Shown in pieces: positions 49,001 through 61,070 of a stretch of 64,000 nt of DNA. The translations under genes were made by a program, and so were the position numbers. Below the pieces are notes generated by a model, which worked only from the letters and a program-made list of their open reading frames with translations, was not told where the DNA came from and made no database searches. Source of the stretch: Torreya grandis (Eukaryota > Streptophyta > Pinopsida > Cupressales > Taxaceae); the NCBI GenBank assembly GCA_037957365.1, contig JARHVA010004226.1:1584571-1648570 (forward strand), written 5' to 3'. The stretch's first letter is position 1. Each line of letters opens with the position of its first letter.

Positions 49001-50060
49001 CATGGCCAAAGAGGAAATCTATTATTTTTTTGATCTAGTTCATCCAGACATAAGTGATATGCATAATATGGAGATAGTTTTTAGGTTGATACAAAGAACT
49101 TTTCTTTACTTTCAATCCATTTGAGATGGTCATATCTATAGATCTAAAATATATGAGGGTTGAAACTATGGCTAACCATGGTATCCCTCAGATCAATGAA
49201 TATACTAATTTTTTACTCTTTAGCTGAAGTATCATAAAATCCATGGGTTATTCCCAAGATTATATTATTATTGAGATATCCTCTATAATTCCCTTCAATT
49301 TGGGAAAGGATTGATCATCAATTTGTAATATTGTAGTATTTGGTTTTACTATACTTAGGGAGAGTCATTTCAATGTGTCTAATTTCATAACATTTATAGT
49401 ATATCATATTTTCATTAACACATTAGTTATTTTCTTCATTCCTATATCTATAATGATCACTAGAATCCCAGGGTCTCCATATTTTGGTAGAAGTAGTTTG
49501 CCTACTAAGATTTCATCAATTTTTCCATCTATTGTATGGTATTGGGATATTTATTTTTATTCCTTGGGGTTTTAATGCAAAAAAATTTGATGATTTTATT
49601 GAGTTACATAATTTCTCTTATTTATTGTAGCATTGGTATCTCAATACTTAGTTTTATTAGCTCTTGCACAATGTCAAATTCACTTTTATTTTTTATTTCC
49701 TTAAGTCTTTTATGAAAAGGAATTGGTAGAGTAATTAGAATATTGTCTTGAGGTTTTTATTTTTCTTGAATGTATGATTTTTATTTTATTGTCTCATTAA
49801 TAGGTCTTTAAATTTACTTTTCAATTGAAATTTTTATAATGGTGATTGGATAACTAGTTAATGTCTTGCATGAACGTAATTGAATATTACTACAGTCAAT
49901 GACATTGAGCCCCATAGTCCATTAATTTTTAGTTCCATAGATAAGGGCTACATATTTATTCTTTGAAATTTATACTGGTTATGTAATTAATTGAGGTTGA
50001 GCTACTTGTTTAGTTTGTGGAGGTTGAGTAGGTAGAGGAGGCATCAACACTTGTTAAGGT
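46100..50060 (-). pseudogene. Athila-like gypsy gag-pol relic
   Basis: Minus-strand reading, high to low coordinate, first gives a gag end (PIPFHKRLKEIKNKSEFDIVQ) near 49700 and LLLPKYGDPGILVI near 49480. A protease part containing TTILQIDDQSFPKLKGIIED lies near 49260-49340. A heptad-repeat linker sits at 48860-48945. RT then follows with KPVRQP near 48420, INPTLRDIVKIEIEKIL, FIYHISDSHWVSPLLI near 48300, FPLPFIDQVLYNLARKK and FSFLDGFIEYN near 48150. RNase H remnants (NKLMVGGRIIRWILLLHEFDI) lie near 47430, an integrase with YHPHTNGQVDVTNRELENIL near 46570, and a tail KLYTSWLGPYQVENIFDNG near 46150. The blocks and their order are those of Athila-type elements. Many stops and frameshifts make it dead. 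Confidence 0.8.
48860..48945 (-). repeat. 21-bp tandem repeat encoding a heptad, copy set B
   Basis: Four units of 21 bp, such as GCATCTCTAGAGCCAGACTAA. On the minus strand they encode SLVLEML, SLALEMP, RLAPKML and ELAM-MP. It lies in the linker between protease and RT of the Athila-like relic. The same heptad is found at 41955-42055. Confidence 0.8.
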
Positions 50061-50159
50061 GGAAACCTCCTTTATTGATTGAATGTTTGAGGTACCTAAT
50101 GTTTATTTAATTATAGAATCCATGGTTCTTATATTTTATTTGATACCCATATGTATTCA

Positions 50160-51400
50160 TATAGAATATCACTAGAGTTCAATGAATGTGACTTTAGACA
50201 ACCCATCCCTACATTATCCCTAGTCCTATCTTAGGGCCTCTTTAAACACTTATCCATATTTCATGAAAGCCTTTACATGTTTCTAGACATCTTAAAATTA
50301 GTCTTAGACCCTTCCTTATGGATCTAGACCCCTAGTACCTCCATTTATACCACCTAGACAATAGTGTTGTGCTTTAGACACTAACACCCCATGTTAGTGT
50401 CCCACTTTTAATGTTAATGCCCCTAGCCTAATTTCAACCCCAATGGATATATTTTCAATTCATAAGACACCTAGGGTTAGCCTAAACATATTTCAAACCC
50501 TAAAAAATCACCAAGTTAGTATATATACAAGAATTTTATCCCTTTATCCACTAGATGGAAATTGGATACAAATTACATAAGAACATATATAACAAGTTAT
50601 ACACAATCAAGGTTAGTGATCAATATTCTAATTTGATTTTACATACAATCATCCAAAGCCTCGAACACACATATTTCTAGTCTACAACCCCATTAAAAGC
50701 ACTAAAGTTGACACTCATACTAATATTCACTTCTACTTGTACCAAGTGCGTAGGTAGGATAACTACATCAGTCTTGATCCTTCCTTAGAGTATTGGTATG
50801 TAGGAAACTCTTAACACAATGGGGTGTTGAGGATGTCTAGCCTACCAAGATAAAATCACACTTTTGTTACTTGTGCCACTCAAACACACTAAAAATATGG
50901 AGGTCTAGGGTTTACTCCTAATTCAACTCAAAATAGTGCACAGACATTGAATCAAAGTTCATCCACATAGGTATAGGTAGGTCAAACTCAATTGAAGGTG
51001 CGCCTAAAATCTCATATAGTTCCTACACAAAGGACATTATCACTAAAATTTGGATGCTACTTCCCTAACATTACTATCCAAGGTATAGTTTTATTATCTA
51101 TTAGGGTTTATAACACCTAGACCCTATTTTCAACACTTAGATATACTTTCACACTAGTTTTTAGCTGCTAATTCATCTATCTCAGTCAATTTCTAGTTAA
51201 TTACTTATTTGTGTAATTCATTATTATTTTTAGAAATATTAGATTAAGTCAATTCTTATACAAATTAGTTTTTTTACTTATTACATATCTCTATCCTAAT
51301 TTATTGTACTCAAACCCTTTAACAACATAGGGATTACACTTCATAAACCCTAAAAAGTTAAATCATTTGGTGAACTTGACATACTTCAAATAGTGTAAAG
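50160..51400 (+). repeat. Long repeat copy 2, probable LTR
   Basis: Aligns with 25560-26780 in the same orientation. Landmarks are CTATCTTAGGGC near 50230, AATGGATATATTTTCAATT near 50441, GAATTTTATCCC near 50531, ACAAGTTATACACAATCAAGG near 50590, ATAACTACATCAG near 50760, GTTGAGGATGTCTA near 50827 and TTATTATTTTTAGAAAT near 51223. Borders are approximate. No polypurine tract is visible before this copy. It touches the gag end of the Athila-like relic, so it could also be that element's LTR. Confidence 0.6.
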
Positions 51401-51704
51401 ACCCTAACCCTAGACTACATTTAGGGTTTATTATTTTGACCTTCTATAAATTAGACATAGATTTCAAATCCTTGTATTTTTTGATTTTTAATTTTATCTA
51501 AACAATTATAATAATTATAGAAGATGTTTACCACTTTCTAACACAAAGTTTTCTAGTTTCATTTTCATGCTTGTTTATTTTCATTTATAATCAATTCAAA
51601 GGATATATAAACAAATATATACATGCTATCCTATATTAATTAAAATATATTTTATTAGAATTATTCTTAAATTTAATACACTAAAAACCATGTTTCAATT
51701 TTCA

Positions 51705-53132
51705 ATGTCATATCCTATGCACATGAAAGAGTCTCATTCTCCTCCTCATCTCCATGAGGGTGATAAAAATTTTACCTCTAACCAAGTCCATGTTATCACT
51801 CCTACATGAGATGAATCAACCTATATTATTGTCCCTAAATCCCATACTTAACATATCCATGCATCTACCTCTTTTTTATAGGATTTGTGCCTACATGTTC
51901 AATTAGAAGTAACTAGTGTTTACACTTGTGAGAATCTAAGATATCAAATTATCAATGTGAGTAGGTTAATTTCAGAATTGTAAAATTAGAATCAATTATT
52001 AAATGAAAATATTACAACATTAGAAAATTGTATTACAAGATAAAATACTCCAAGGCACACTAGCATCAATCATGTATATGCATTTTCACCTAATCAATTT
52101 GTGGAAAACAATGTTATATATCAAAACTATAAATCACAATAAAATGCATCTACAACTAGTGATTTGAAAAGTCTTAAAAGATCAAATAAAAGTTCAAGTG
52201 AGATTTTAAGGAAAATTATTAAAGATAAGTCAATTAAGCTACCTCCTCTACATCCAATGAGGAGATCCAGATATTATTATGCATATCATATAATGTATGG
52301 GCACCACACAAATTCATGTTTAGCATCGAAAAATAAAAATACAATAGGTAATTGATATAGATGACTCAAATAGTGACACATCATCTAAACAACATATAAT
52401 GGCACATGTATAAATTAAAAAAGGGTTAAATTAATAAATAATATAAAATTGGTTACCAAAGCATAACTTACAACAATAAAAGGTTCACAAAACAAAATCA
52501 AAACAAGAAATAGTATAACAAGCACAGGTGAAGCAAGTGAAGGATACAACTATACCTCTCCAAAATGAGGTTTTGCTTTCAAAATAGTTTGGTTTTGATC
52601 AAACATATATTAAAAATTTTGATTATCAAGGTCAAGAGTTACACAAACATTCCAAAGACATCACTACTCATATTATATTAGTTGATAATGTTGGTCAAAA
52701 AGGTTTGGGATTCATGGAACATACTAAGACAAATCATTTGTAAATATAATTTATCAAGGCACAAGATCTAGATACATATGTGATATTACAAAAATAGAAA
52801 GAACTTAAGTTATACATTCAAAACTAGTCTAAGTAAGAAACCATTCTCAAAATAGGGTTTTTAACAATGTATTCTTCAAAGTAAGCTATACCTATAGTGG
52901 ATACAATTTCAATGGAAATATCCCAATCAATTATCTAGACACTACTAATAAAAATGATGAAGATGATTGGAATAACCCATATTATTATGATATATATGTT
53001 GACCATTTTCTATCCTTAGGCCTAGAAAGATGTCAACTTAAGTATTAATATCATTGGTCCATCATGAAATCATAGTTGTCATATCGCTTGAAGGATTAGG
53101 AAAATTCAAAGGAATGTCATTGACTATCATAT
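51705..53132 (+). pseudogene. Gag-like relic with a CHHC-type zinc finger, no pol
   Basis: From an ATG at 51705 one plus-strand frame runs with several stops to 52355. It has a polar N-terminus, a helical-looking middle (ENLRYQIINVSRLI, LLNENITTLENCI), and then YYYAYHIMYGHHTNSC. That finger is the CX2HX4HX4C pattern with its first Cys changed to Tyr (TAT for TGT). Further on, in other frames, are GFDQTYIKNF, VDNVGQKGLGF and VSYTYSGYNFNGN, the latter resembling the TRSG segment after gag in Tat elements. A purine tract and possible LTR start follow at 53133-53141 without RT or integrase, so it is a gag-only or strongly deleted element. Confidence 0.6.
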
Positions 53133-53140
53133 TAAGGGAG
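53133..53140 (+). other. Possible polypurine tract before an LTR-like start
   Basis: TAAGGGAG is followed by TATGTCTAAATGTC. The joint resembles the one at 61054-61066 (GGAGGAAGGG then TATGTTTAGTTTAT). Short, so only suggestive. Confidence 0.4.
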
Positions 53141-56100
53141 TATGTCTAAATGTCTTGTCTTTTTCATGTCTCTATTTCAACATGTGTTAATTATCCTCAT
53201 GATGTATGAGTATGTTTGAATTTCTTTGAAAAAGGATTGAAGTGGTCTTGTAGTCTAAAGCACCTTGATGGAGATGGTGGGAGGTGGAAACTGACAACTC
53301 ACCATGAGCTTTTCTAGTGTACCTAGTATATGCAAGGTATGACTAACTATAAGCTTTGAAAGTATGATATATATACATAGAAGCCTAATTGGGACCTAAA
53401 TAAGGCTATAAGGTACTTTGTATGATATTCATTAGAAAATCTCATTTTGAAGCTATATGCATCTTGTCTAAAAGAAAGGATTTAGTCTCAAAATGATAAA
53501 TTTTGACTTAAAAAGGCCACTAAAGCATCAACCATACCTTTAATCACCATCACCATCATGGTCATGATATTGGTTTTATAAAATAGTTTTATGCTTTAAA
53601 TCTTCCCTTTCCATGAATCTAGATCATTGTTTTGCCATTAAGTGAGTTCACATGTGTGAAAAGATGCCCCTTTTACTCTCCAAAATGTATTAATTATTTT
53701 GATATGCCTTTTGAATTGAATTTTCTCTCATATTAACCAAAAATGGTGGTTTAAAATTGAAACATGAGGAAATGAGGGAGAATTTTCAATTTTTGGCAAT
53801 CTTTTCAGGTGGTATGGATCCATAAAGTAGGGATTTACTCAGGAAAATTAAGGGTATGTAAAGAGGTTTTATTGTAGGCACCTGTTTAAGAGATTATATT
53901 TTTTTAGATATTTAGAGTCCAAAAATTTATGTACATTCCCTACTAATTTCATTGGTAGGCATCAAGAGCACTTCAAGTTTATGCTCAGTCCATACAAGGG
54001 AGAGAGAAAGAAGATTCAAGATATTGGCTAGAGGAAGTAGACATTGTAACCTCAAAATCATGGGTATTAGTTTTTGGTTTAGTATTACTAAATTTATGAA
54101 AAAATACTAATAATTTAATGGTTTTGGTCACCATTCACATCTATATAAGGCAGAAATAAGTAGAACAATTTTGTTGAGATTTTGACTATTTTGGTTAAAC
54201 TAATGATTGGTGTTGATTCCTTAGGTCTTGAATAAACCTTTCATGAGATTTTGACTATTTTTTTCCACATGTTTGAGTAAATAGGATTGAGTAACATCTA
54301 AAATACCAAATCTATAGTTTGCAAGCAAGATTTAATGGTAAAATGGAGTGTTTTTTGCATTCACCTAAAGGTTGATAGTGTTGAAGGATCAATAGGGTGT
54401 TTTCAATATTTTAAATGCCTCTTTAATAAAATTTTTAATATTAATATAGATTTATAACTACATCATGCTATCTATAAGAGAGGGTTGAATATATATTTGA
54501 GGTTTACTTTATAGGAGGATAGTGTATGGTTCATGGTGGAATCAAGGTTATTAAGACATAGTAAGATATTGTATGAGATGTTTCATTCATGACCATATGT
54601 CCTTCATTTATGTTTCTCAAAGATTAATCAATCCTCACATCCTATCAACCACCAATATATAATCAACACTCTCATTTTATCACTTAGGAGATGTTAAGGT
54701 TATTTAGATAATCCTAGGTTTTTTTTTCACAATGTATGCTTCTTTAAGAGTCTCCAAAGTGTTGTATTTTGTTAAGGCATATGTATATAAATGTCTAGGA
54801 TACTTTTGGACTGTTTTGAGTGTGGATTCATGATTATTTACAAACCCCTCATGATTCATTATATTTTCATAACTTTTACACTACCAATTAACTATTGTTG
54901 TGATCTTAGCACTTCATTCTCAGTTTCCATATATCCCATTATCATCATATACATATCACTACTACTTATCCACATCCACATCATGAATCCAATGTTTTGG
55001 TACATTTCAAGGTTTTTAAGTATAATCATGGTAATGAAGATGTGTTATATAGCCATAAACCCTAATAAGGGAGTAAATATTCACCTATAGCTAAGGTGAA
55101 GATACAATCAAGTATACTACATGGAAAGTCATGTATAGAGGAGGATAGAAGAATGTATTAATGAAGGAGATGGAAATAAATCCTAGGTTATATTAAATAA
55201 ATGAAAATATTAATAATCCATGGAATTAACCTTCTAAATGTCTTGTTATCTCAGTGTATATAAACAATAGTAGATCATCACCTACAATCATACACTAGCA
55301 CATAGTTAGGTTACCTCTACAAAGTAAGTTTTTTGTGTAGTGAGTTTAGAAAGGATAAAAATAGGGTTTTCATTGGTGTTTTAAAAGTAAAAAGGTAATA
55401 ATTATATACCAAGAGATATAACCTATATTCAGTCATGAATAATGACTCATAGTCAATACCCTAGTTGTAACCTATAGGTCTTTTAGAGAATCAATAGGTT
55501 TATTTCAAATGAAAGGGAAGATTTTATATGAATAAAGAGTTATGATTAAATTAAGAGTAAAAATAAGTTAAAGGTTTAAGATATTTTAGTATGTTAGTGA
55601 TAAGTTTCTATACCCAAATGATATAGCTAATGTTCATCTACAACCATTCTATACATTCACACAGTCAATGCATAAAACTAGTCTTAACAAGTTTGTGGTT
55701 TTTAAGCCTCTACAGGTGTGATCAAGATCTCAAATTTGATAAAAATTATTATTTTAGGTGGATTAATATTTTCATGATATCATAAATGTTATATAATGAG
55801 TTTAAATATTCACTATTTTGTCTTAGACATACTTCAACCTATTAGCAGTCAATAATGAGACCATATGATTTATTTGAAGGTTTGAGAAAAATATATAAAT
55901 ATTAGACTTCATAAAATGGTTTTGAGGAAATAAAAGATGATATTAAAAATTTTCATATAATCTCTAGGGTAGATAACACTTAGATTTTAAGTCAAAAAGG
56001 CCTTGATTTCTATCTTAAAGAGACAGACCTTAAACCTATTAAGAAACCCTACTATTTTTTTGAGACATATCCAGGTTCTTATAACACATTTATGGTCATA

Positions 56101-58689
56101 ATGAGCTGTGGAGAGTTAATGAAAATTCTAAGAGAAGTGATTTAACTAGGGTAATGTAATAAAATTATAATTTTAGTTATAAAACCTTCTTTAGATTACA
56201 TAGTCTAAATAGTCTGTTTGAAGCAGACATTCTAATGGTCATATCTTCACACACCTTTTACATGGGAACTCAAAATATTTAGGAAAGTTTAAGGGGTCAA
56301 TGGATTAAATATTCATAACAATAAGTTTTGATTTGGATATCCATATTGTATGAGCCATCGTTAAGATGGTGGAACTCTAAAACCTTTGTTAAAACCTTAG
56401 AAGGTACCCGATGAAGGAAATATGTTTCAAAATGAATCTAGATGAAGTGATCAATCCATGAAATAATTTTTATGGTATTATTAGGTATTTTAAGCATCAC
56501 AAAAACTTAATGGTTGGAACATATAATGATTAAGTTTTATGAACTAGGTTTGAAAAGGATAATTTGAGCTTGTAAGCAAGGAATTAAAGAGTATTTGCAT
56601 ATATAATGAGATTCAAGAGAGATAATGGATCATCAAGTCTTTGATTAACCTTGTAATAATCATCTATAAGATTATCCTTGACTAGTTATTCAAGAAAGTA
56701 GATTTGGGTGTTTAGATGAAAGATTGTATTGCATGCAAATAGAAGGCAATGGCTTAGTCAATCCAATATTGATATTTTAAGGAACTTTAGATATGATATT
56801 CATGTTAAAGATAGTGAATGAGAGCCTTATAACTTTAGGTTAAATCCAAAACTCTAAAACCCTAAAGTAGTATATGTTTATCTAATATCCTCATTAAAAT
56901 AGTGTCATTTAGAAGATGGATCAAAAGGCAAGATGAGATTCAAGGACACCTCAAATATTCATGGATAATGTTATCAAGTTGTTTGAGAGCTGTATATAAA
57001 ATATGAGCTATAGGGGAGATGATATGGCTGGTCATTTTGACTTAAAAAAACCTAAAATTGATTAGAAATCATGTTTCTTCCCTAAGAGGTGACTTCACAT
57101 GCTCACTACTATAATAAATTTCTACATGGGAGGATAAACACTTTAGGAGAGGTAGAGGGGTTAGTATACAAGATTTTTATGGGATTTATTCAAAGGTTTA
57201 TCTCCTAAACTCCATGAATCATTTTTAAGAGTCCTAAGCACTCTTAAACCTCTTTAAAACCCTAATACAGACCTAACTTAAGGAAAATGGGGATACTTTC
57301 ACTCAGAAACTCATGAATGACCCTAAAAACACTTCAAAAAATTGGTACAATTAGATAAGGTTTTGATTATGGTATTTTATTATATGAACACTATATGGAC
57401 CCATCATAAAATAGTACTTTTTTGAGAAATTAGGTAGAAAACAAGGTAAAAGGTAGATTAAGGAGTTGAAAATCATTATAGATGTTTTTTTATGATTATT
57501 TCACCTCCTCAAATCCTTATGTGTTCACCTATCTACTTATAAGTATTTATACCAGCCTTCACTAATCAACCAGTCTTTGAATGTAGTCAAGATGGCCAAA
57601 TTTTTCAATAAGAGTAAAGTTGTAGATGGAGGAACTCTTGGGTGTAGATAGACTTATGTGGTTAATAAAACATGTATAAACATCCATAATTTTCCCTTGA
57701 ATCAAGAAATTTATATACTCATAATCATTTATGAAGGTTTTTTGAGAGTTCTATGTATATAATCAATCCCCAAGAATAGGTAGTCAGTTAATACTACATG
57801 GAAGTTAGTTATTTATGGCTATTGAATTATTTTAATATATTAAATATAGGGAATTAATTGAAGAGGGCATGCATTGACCTTTCATGGCTTAATTTTTATT
57901 AAAAAATAGACATTGATCATCATAAAGACACTCTTTAAAGACACTTAAATACATGGAAGACTATTATAACTATCATGTGGAGTAAGTTATGATCTTTTGA
58001 CTTCTTCAAGAACTTATATGTCATTCTCCCTCTTCTTATCTCCATGTACTTGTATTTATTAATTTTTAAAGGCCTTGTTTTTTATCCATTAGGATGGGTA
58101 CAACAAAACTATACAAAATTGTATCTTGAACCTTGAATTAATAAGAAAAAAATATTGTAAAATTATTCATTGGTATTAATGTATGTTTTGGTTGTTGACT
58201 TGTAGAACAGTATGAGATTCATCTTCATTTACAGGTCCTCTCCTTCACCTAATTCTATTTTTTCATATTCTATAGGTCATATGAAGTGTTAAGAGGTAGA
58301 ATTTGTGTTGAAGAGTGAGTTAGTTTGTAGTGTCTTATATAGAGATCCTTTCTTGTACCTTTAAGTTGCAGACCTTTTATCTAAACTCCATATAAAATAC
58401 TCATGTTTAGGACTATGTTAAGAAGTCTAATTAATAAACTATTTCCATTATATCCACAAGTGTGCTTAAATATAGGTTAAGAGAGGATCATTAAAGAATT
58501 GGTGCATGACCATCCCTAAAGTAGATTTTACTTTTAAGTTGTCATTCCATATCTTTTCACCCCTAAAAAAAATAGGTTTTATAATAAGATTTCAAAGTTG
58601 ATATATCAAAAGAGCTAGCCCCATAAGCTATAGGTTTGGTCTAACTATAGGTAACCCATAACCTTTAGGACAATCCCATGTTAGTCCTG
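53141..58689. other. Long unassigned stretch, possibly a very long LTR
   Basis: About 5.5 kb with no recognisable domain. It is bounded by a possible polypurine tract on the left and, after the foldback at 58690, by a PBS-like sequence at 58963. If these belong together, the stretch would be one LTR of nearly 6 kb, a size known for Ogre-type elements. A short similarity near 57450 (CAAGGTAAAAGGTAG, GGAGTTGAAAAT) to 63290-63320 (CAAGGTACAAGTAGGGTAG, GGAGTTAAATTTT) hints at a partner after 61066, but I could not align the starts. The open stretch at 54791-55090 has no family features. Confidence 0.35.
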
Positions 58690-58860
58690 TTGTCACTTGA
58701 ACATGCACCCATTAAGGAGAGGACAAGTCCCTCCTTATTCAAGTGGCACAAAGGAACCACCTTAGTGTTGTGGGTGTCCTAAATTGGAGGTGGATTTATT
58801 GTTCCATTTGAATGAGGAGGGACTTGTCCTCTCCCCAATGTGTGAAAGTTAAAGTGACAA
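58690..58860. repeat. 171-bp foldback with ~62-bp arms
   Basis: The left arm (58690-58751) starts TTGTCACTTGAACATG and contains GGAGAGGACAAGTCCCTCCT. The right arm (58799-58860) contains AGGAGGGACTTGTCCTCTCC and ends AAAGTGACAA. The core of about 46 bp pairs almost fully, and the outer 16 bp pair less well. The 47-bp loop contains a weaker internal pairing (ACCACCTTA against GGAGGTGG). Terminal bases TTGTCACTT/AAGTGACAA look like terminal inverted repeats. It may be a MITE, a small-RNA precursor or a structural element of a retroelement leader. Confidence 0.85.
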
Positions 58861-59083
58861 ACTTTTTTTTCATGCATGATGGGATAAATGGTCATTTCCT
58901 TGAGGAGTTTTGGTGTTCTCCTCAAGATACCAACCTTTGGAGGAAATTTCACTAAGTACCAATGGTGACTCCAAGCATAAATATACTAGTTAATCATTTT
59001 AGGTATCTTATTTAAAGTTGTTTTCTTGTTCTTCTCATGAGTGGTTCATGGATTACTTTTATGTTGATTTTGTCTTAACATAA
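58861..59083. other. Spacer carrying a PBS-like sequence, upstream of the open frame
   Basis: This 220-bp stretch carries TGGTGACTCCAAGCATAA at 58963. That sequence resembles the TGGCGACTCC-type primer-binding sites of plant retroelements, with one C to T change in the first ten bases. The bases before it (AAGTACCAA) could be an LTR end. If correct, an element starts its internal region here. Confidence 0.45.
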
Positions 59084-61070
59084 GTTGGGGAGACATATCC
59101 TTCTGTGCCTATTCCTCCTCAATATGAACAAGTATTTGGCCATCCTTTATATGATCTCTATCAACCTTCATATGACCTTAATTAGCTTCAATATAATCCT
59201 TGTCATCCATATAAAAATAGCCACCAACCCTATGATCCATGGAAGCCATATAGTCATTCATTCCTCTTTTCATATGGGCAATATGTTGATGAGAAACCCT
59301 ATGAAAATGGCTATCAAGAAACACATTCCTATCAGCCTCAATATGAGTCTTAATTTTCATGCTTTGATGCCTATCATCCTCAAGAATATTCTTATGAGCC
59401 TTTTAATATGAGATTAGATGTTCCCATAGATTATACCCCAAGATGTTATGTACAAAGTGCAGCTCCTACTCATGCTAATGTTTCCATCCCTAACCAACCC
59501 AATGTTTCACTTTCATATGAGCTTACTAGTGCTTTCCTCTTTTCCAAATCTACTCATAAGCCTTCTCCTTTATTTCACACTCTATTTATAGTCCTTTTTC
59601 TTTCCACTACATCTCACACACCAGCTTCTCCACCTCAAATCCATGATCTTATCCATCAATTTTTCACTTCACTCCTTCTTAAGGAGGAACCTATTTTGAG
59701 AGAGGCAATTAAAGAAGAGAAAATCTAACTCATGGCTGATAAAGAGACTATCATGAGTGATTATGAGGATGAAATAACCATAGTAACTACCCTTGGTTAG
59801 AAAAAGGATAGTACAATAGATAATGTTTCTAGGTTGGAAGAGATGTGTGTTCATGAACAATATCCTACACTCCACCCTCAATCTTATTTTGAGCTCTATG
59901 TGCCACCACCACCAACTAGTTCATACTACCCACACCCCATCACACTTTGGCCAACTAAACCTATAGTATGGGAAGATAATTAGGAGTAGTTAGATGATAA
60001 ATAAAATTATCTCTTTCTTGAATAAAACCTACCACCTTGGCAGCCTAGTTGGGCCAGAGGACATGATTTCAATAAGCCTAGTATTTATGTTACCATGAGA
60101 GAGAAGGAGGTGGGAAATATTGAATAGAACTATACATCTGATCCAAAATTTGAAAATGCTTATCATAATCATGAAGTGAAATTTACTATCAAATATGGAG
60201 AGAATATTCAATTCATCTCTCAAAAGGTAGTTATCATAGGAGAGTTTCATGAGACTGAAGTAGAAGAAGTGGCTCTTGAAGATGACATGGTTCAAGAAGA
60301 AGACATGGGGATCATTTATATGAAAATGTTCAAAGAATATAAAGATGAGATGGAAAATTTTAATATTTCAACATTGGATGTTGAATAATTCAAACATGAT
60401 AATCTTCCTCTCCCTTTGCATGATGAGTTCCCTCTCCCTTTATTTGATGAACTTCCTTTTTTCCTTAAAGAATATAGTGATCAATCTAAGGAAAATGAGT
60501 TGGATGAGGTTCAAGAATAGGTTGTTGAGAAGATAGAAACTCTTATGTTTGAGAAATAAGAGGAGAAATCAGATTAGTGTGATAGAGGCATTGAAGATGG
60601 ATATATTGAACGAGAAAATGATGATTTTTGGGATGAATTAGAAGACTATTATCTCAACTCCAACATCATACCAGCCACCCTTACTCAAGAGAGTCATGAT
60701 GAAGCTAGAGATCAGTTTTTCAATCTCCTTGATGAGATAGATTAGTTGGAGAATACCCAAGATACATGCCTAGAAGAACATGAGTCAAATCAGTGTTTTA
60801 TGAATGAATTGATGGTCATGAATACCTTGGGAGACTACACTAGCATTGTAGACTAGTAAGAGATATGTCTTGAAGATAAGGATGAGTATGTGTACATTAG
60901 AAACTTGTTTTATGCTGATCCATTTGGATTTTCTCCAAATAAAGGGGTAATAAATAAGGTTGATTCACCAAACATCCACTCTAACAAGTAATTTTTTTGG
61001 CATCTTGATGCATCTAATGGAGAAAGAGTCTCAAAAATCTTTCATTTTGACCCTGGAGGAAGGGTATGTT
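59084..61070 (+). pseudogene. Unrecognised Tyr/Pro-rich then acidic protein of a putative non-autonomous retroelement
   Basis: One plus-strand frame runs from 59084 to about 61070 with roughly 15 to 20 in-frame stops but no frame change seen. The first 140 codons are Tyr, Pro, Gln and His-rich with loosely repeated blocks (YEQVFGHPLYDLYQPSYD, HQPYDPWKPYSHSF, YQPQYES). A middle part (59408-59728) is Ser/Pro/Thr-rich. The last 300 codons are strongly acidic, with EFHETEVEEVALEDDMVQEE, FWDELEDYYLNS, EARDQFFNLLDEID and FYADPFGFSPN. It ends at FDPGGR on a purine tract. I recognise no enzyme, zinc finger or known gag domain. Its position between PBS-like and polypurine sequences suggests a structural protein of a gag-only element. 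The start codon is not clear. Confidence 0.5.
61054..61064 (+). other. Polypurine tract after the acidic frame
   Basis: TGGAGGAAGGG lies at the very end of the open frame and is followed by TATGTTTAGTTTAT. A purine tract overlapping the last codons, then TGT, is a usual internal/3' LTR joint. Confidence 0.55.

Noticed and set aside
54791..55090. Plus-strand 99-residue hydrophobic open stretch
   Set aside because: Composition is that of AT-rich non-coding DNA, with no motif and no neighbouring signal.
59085..59411. Plus-strand 108-residue open stretch overlapping the acidic frame
   Set aside because: It is one base out of register with the long frame from 59084. That frame keeps a consistent Tyr/Pro-rich composition through the same interval and continues for 2 kb.
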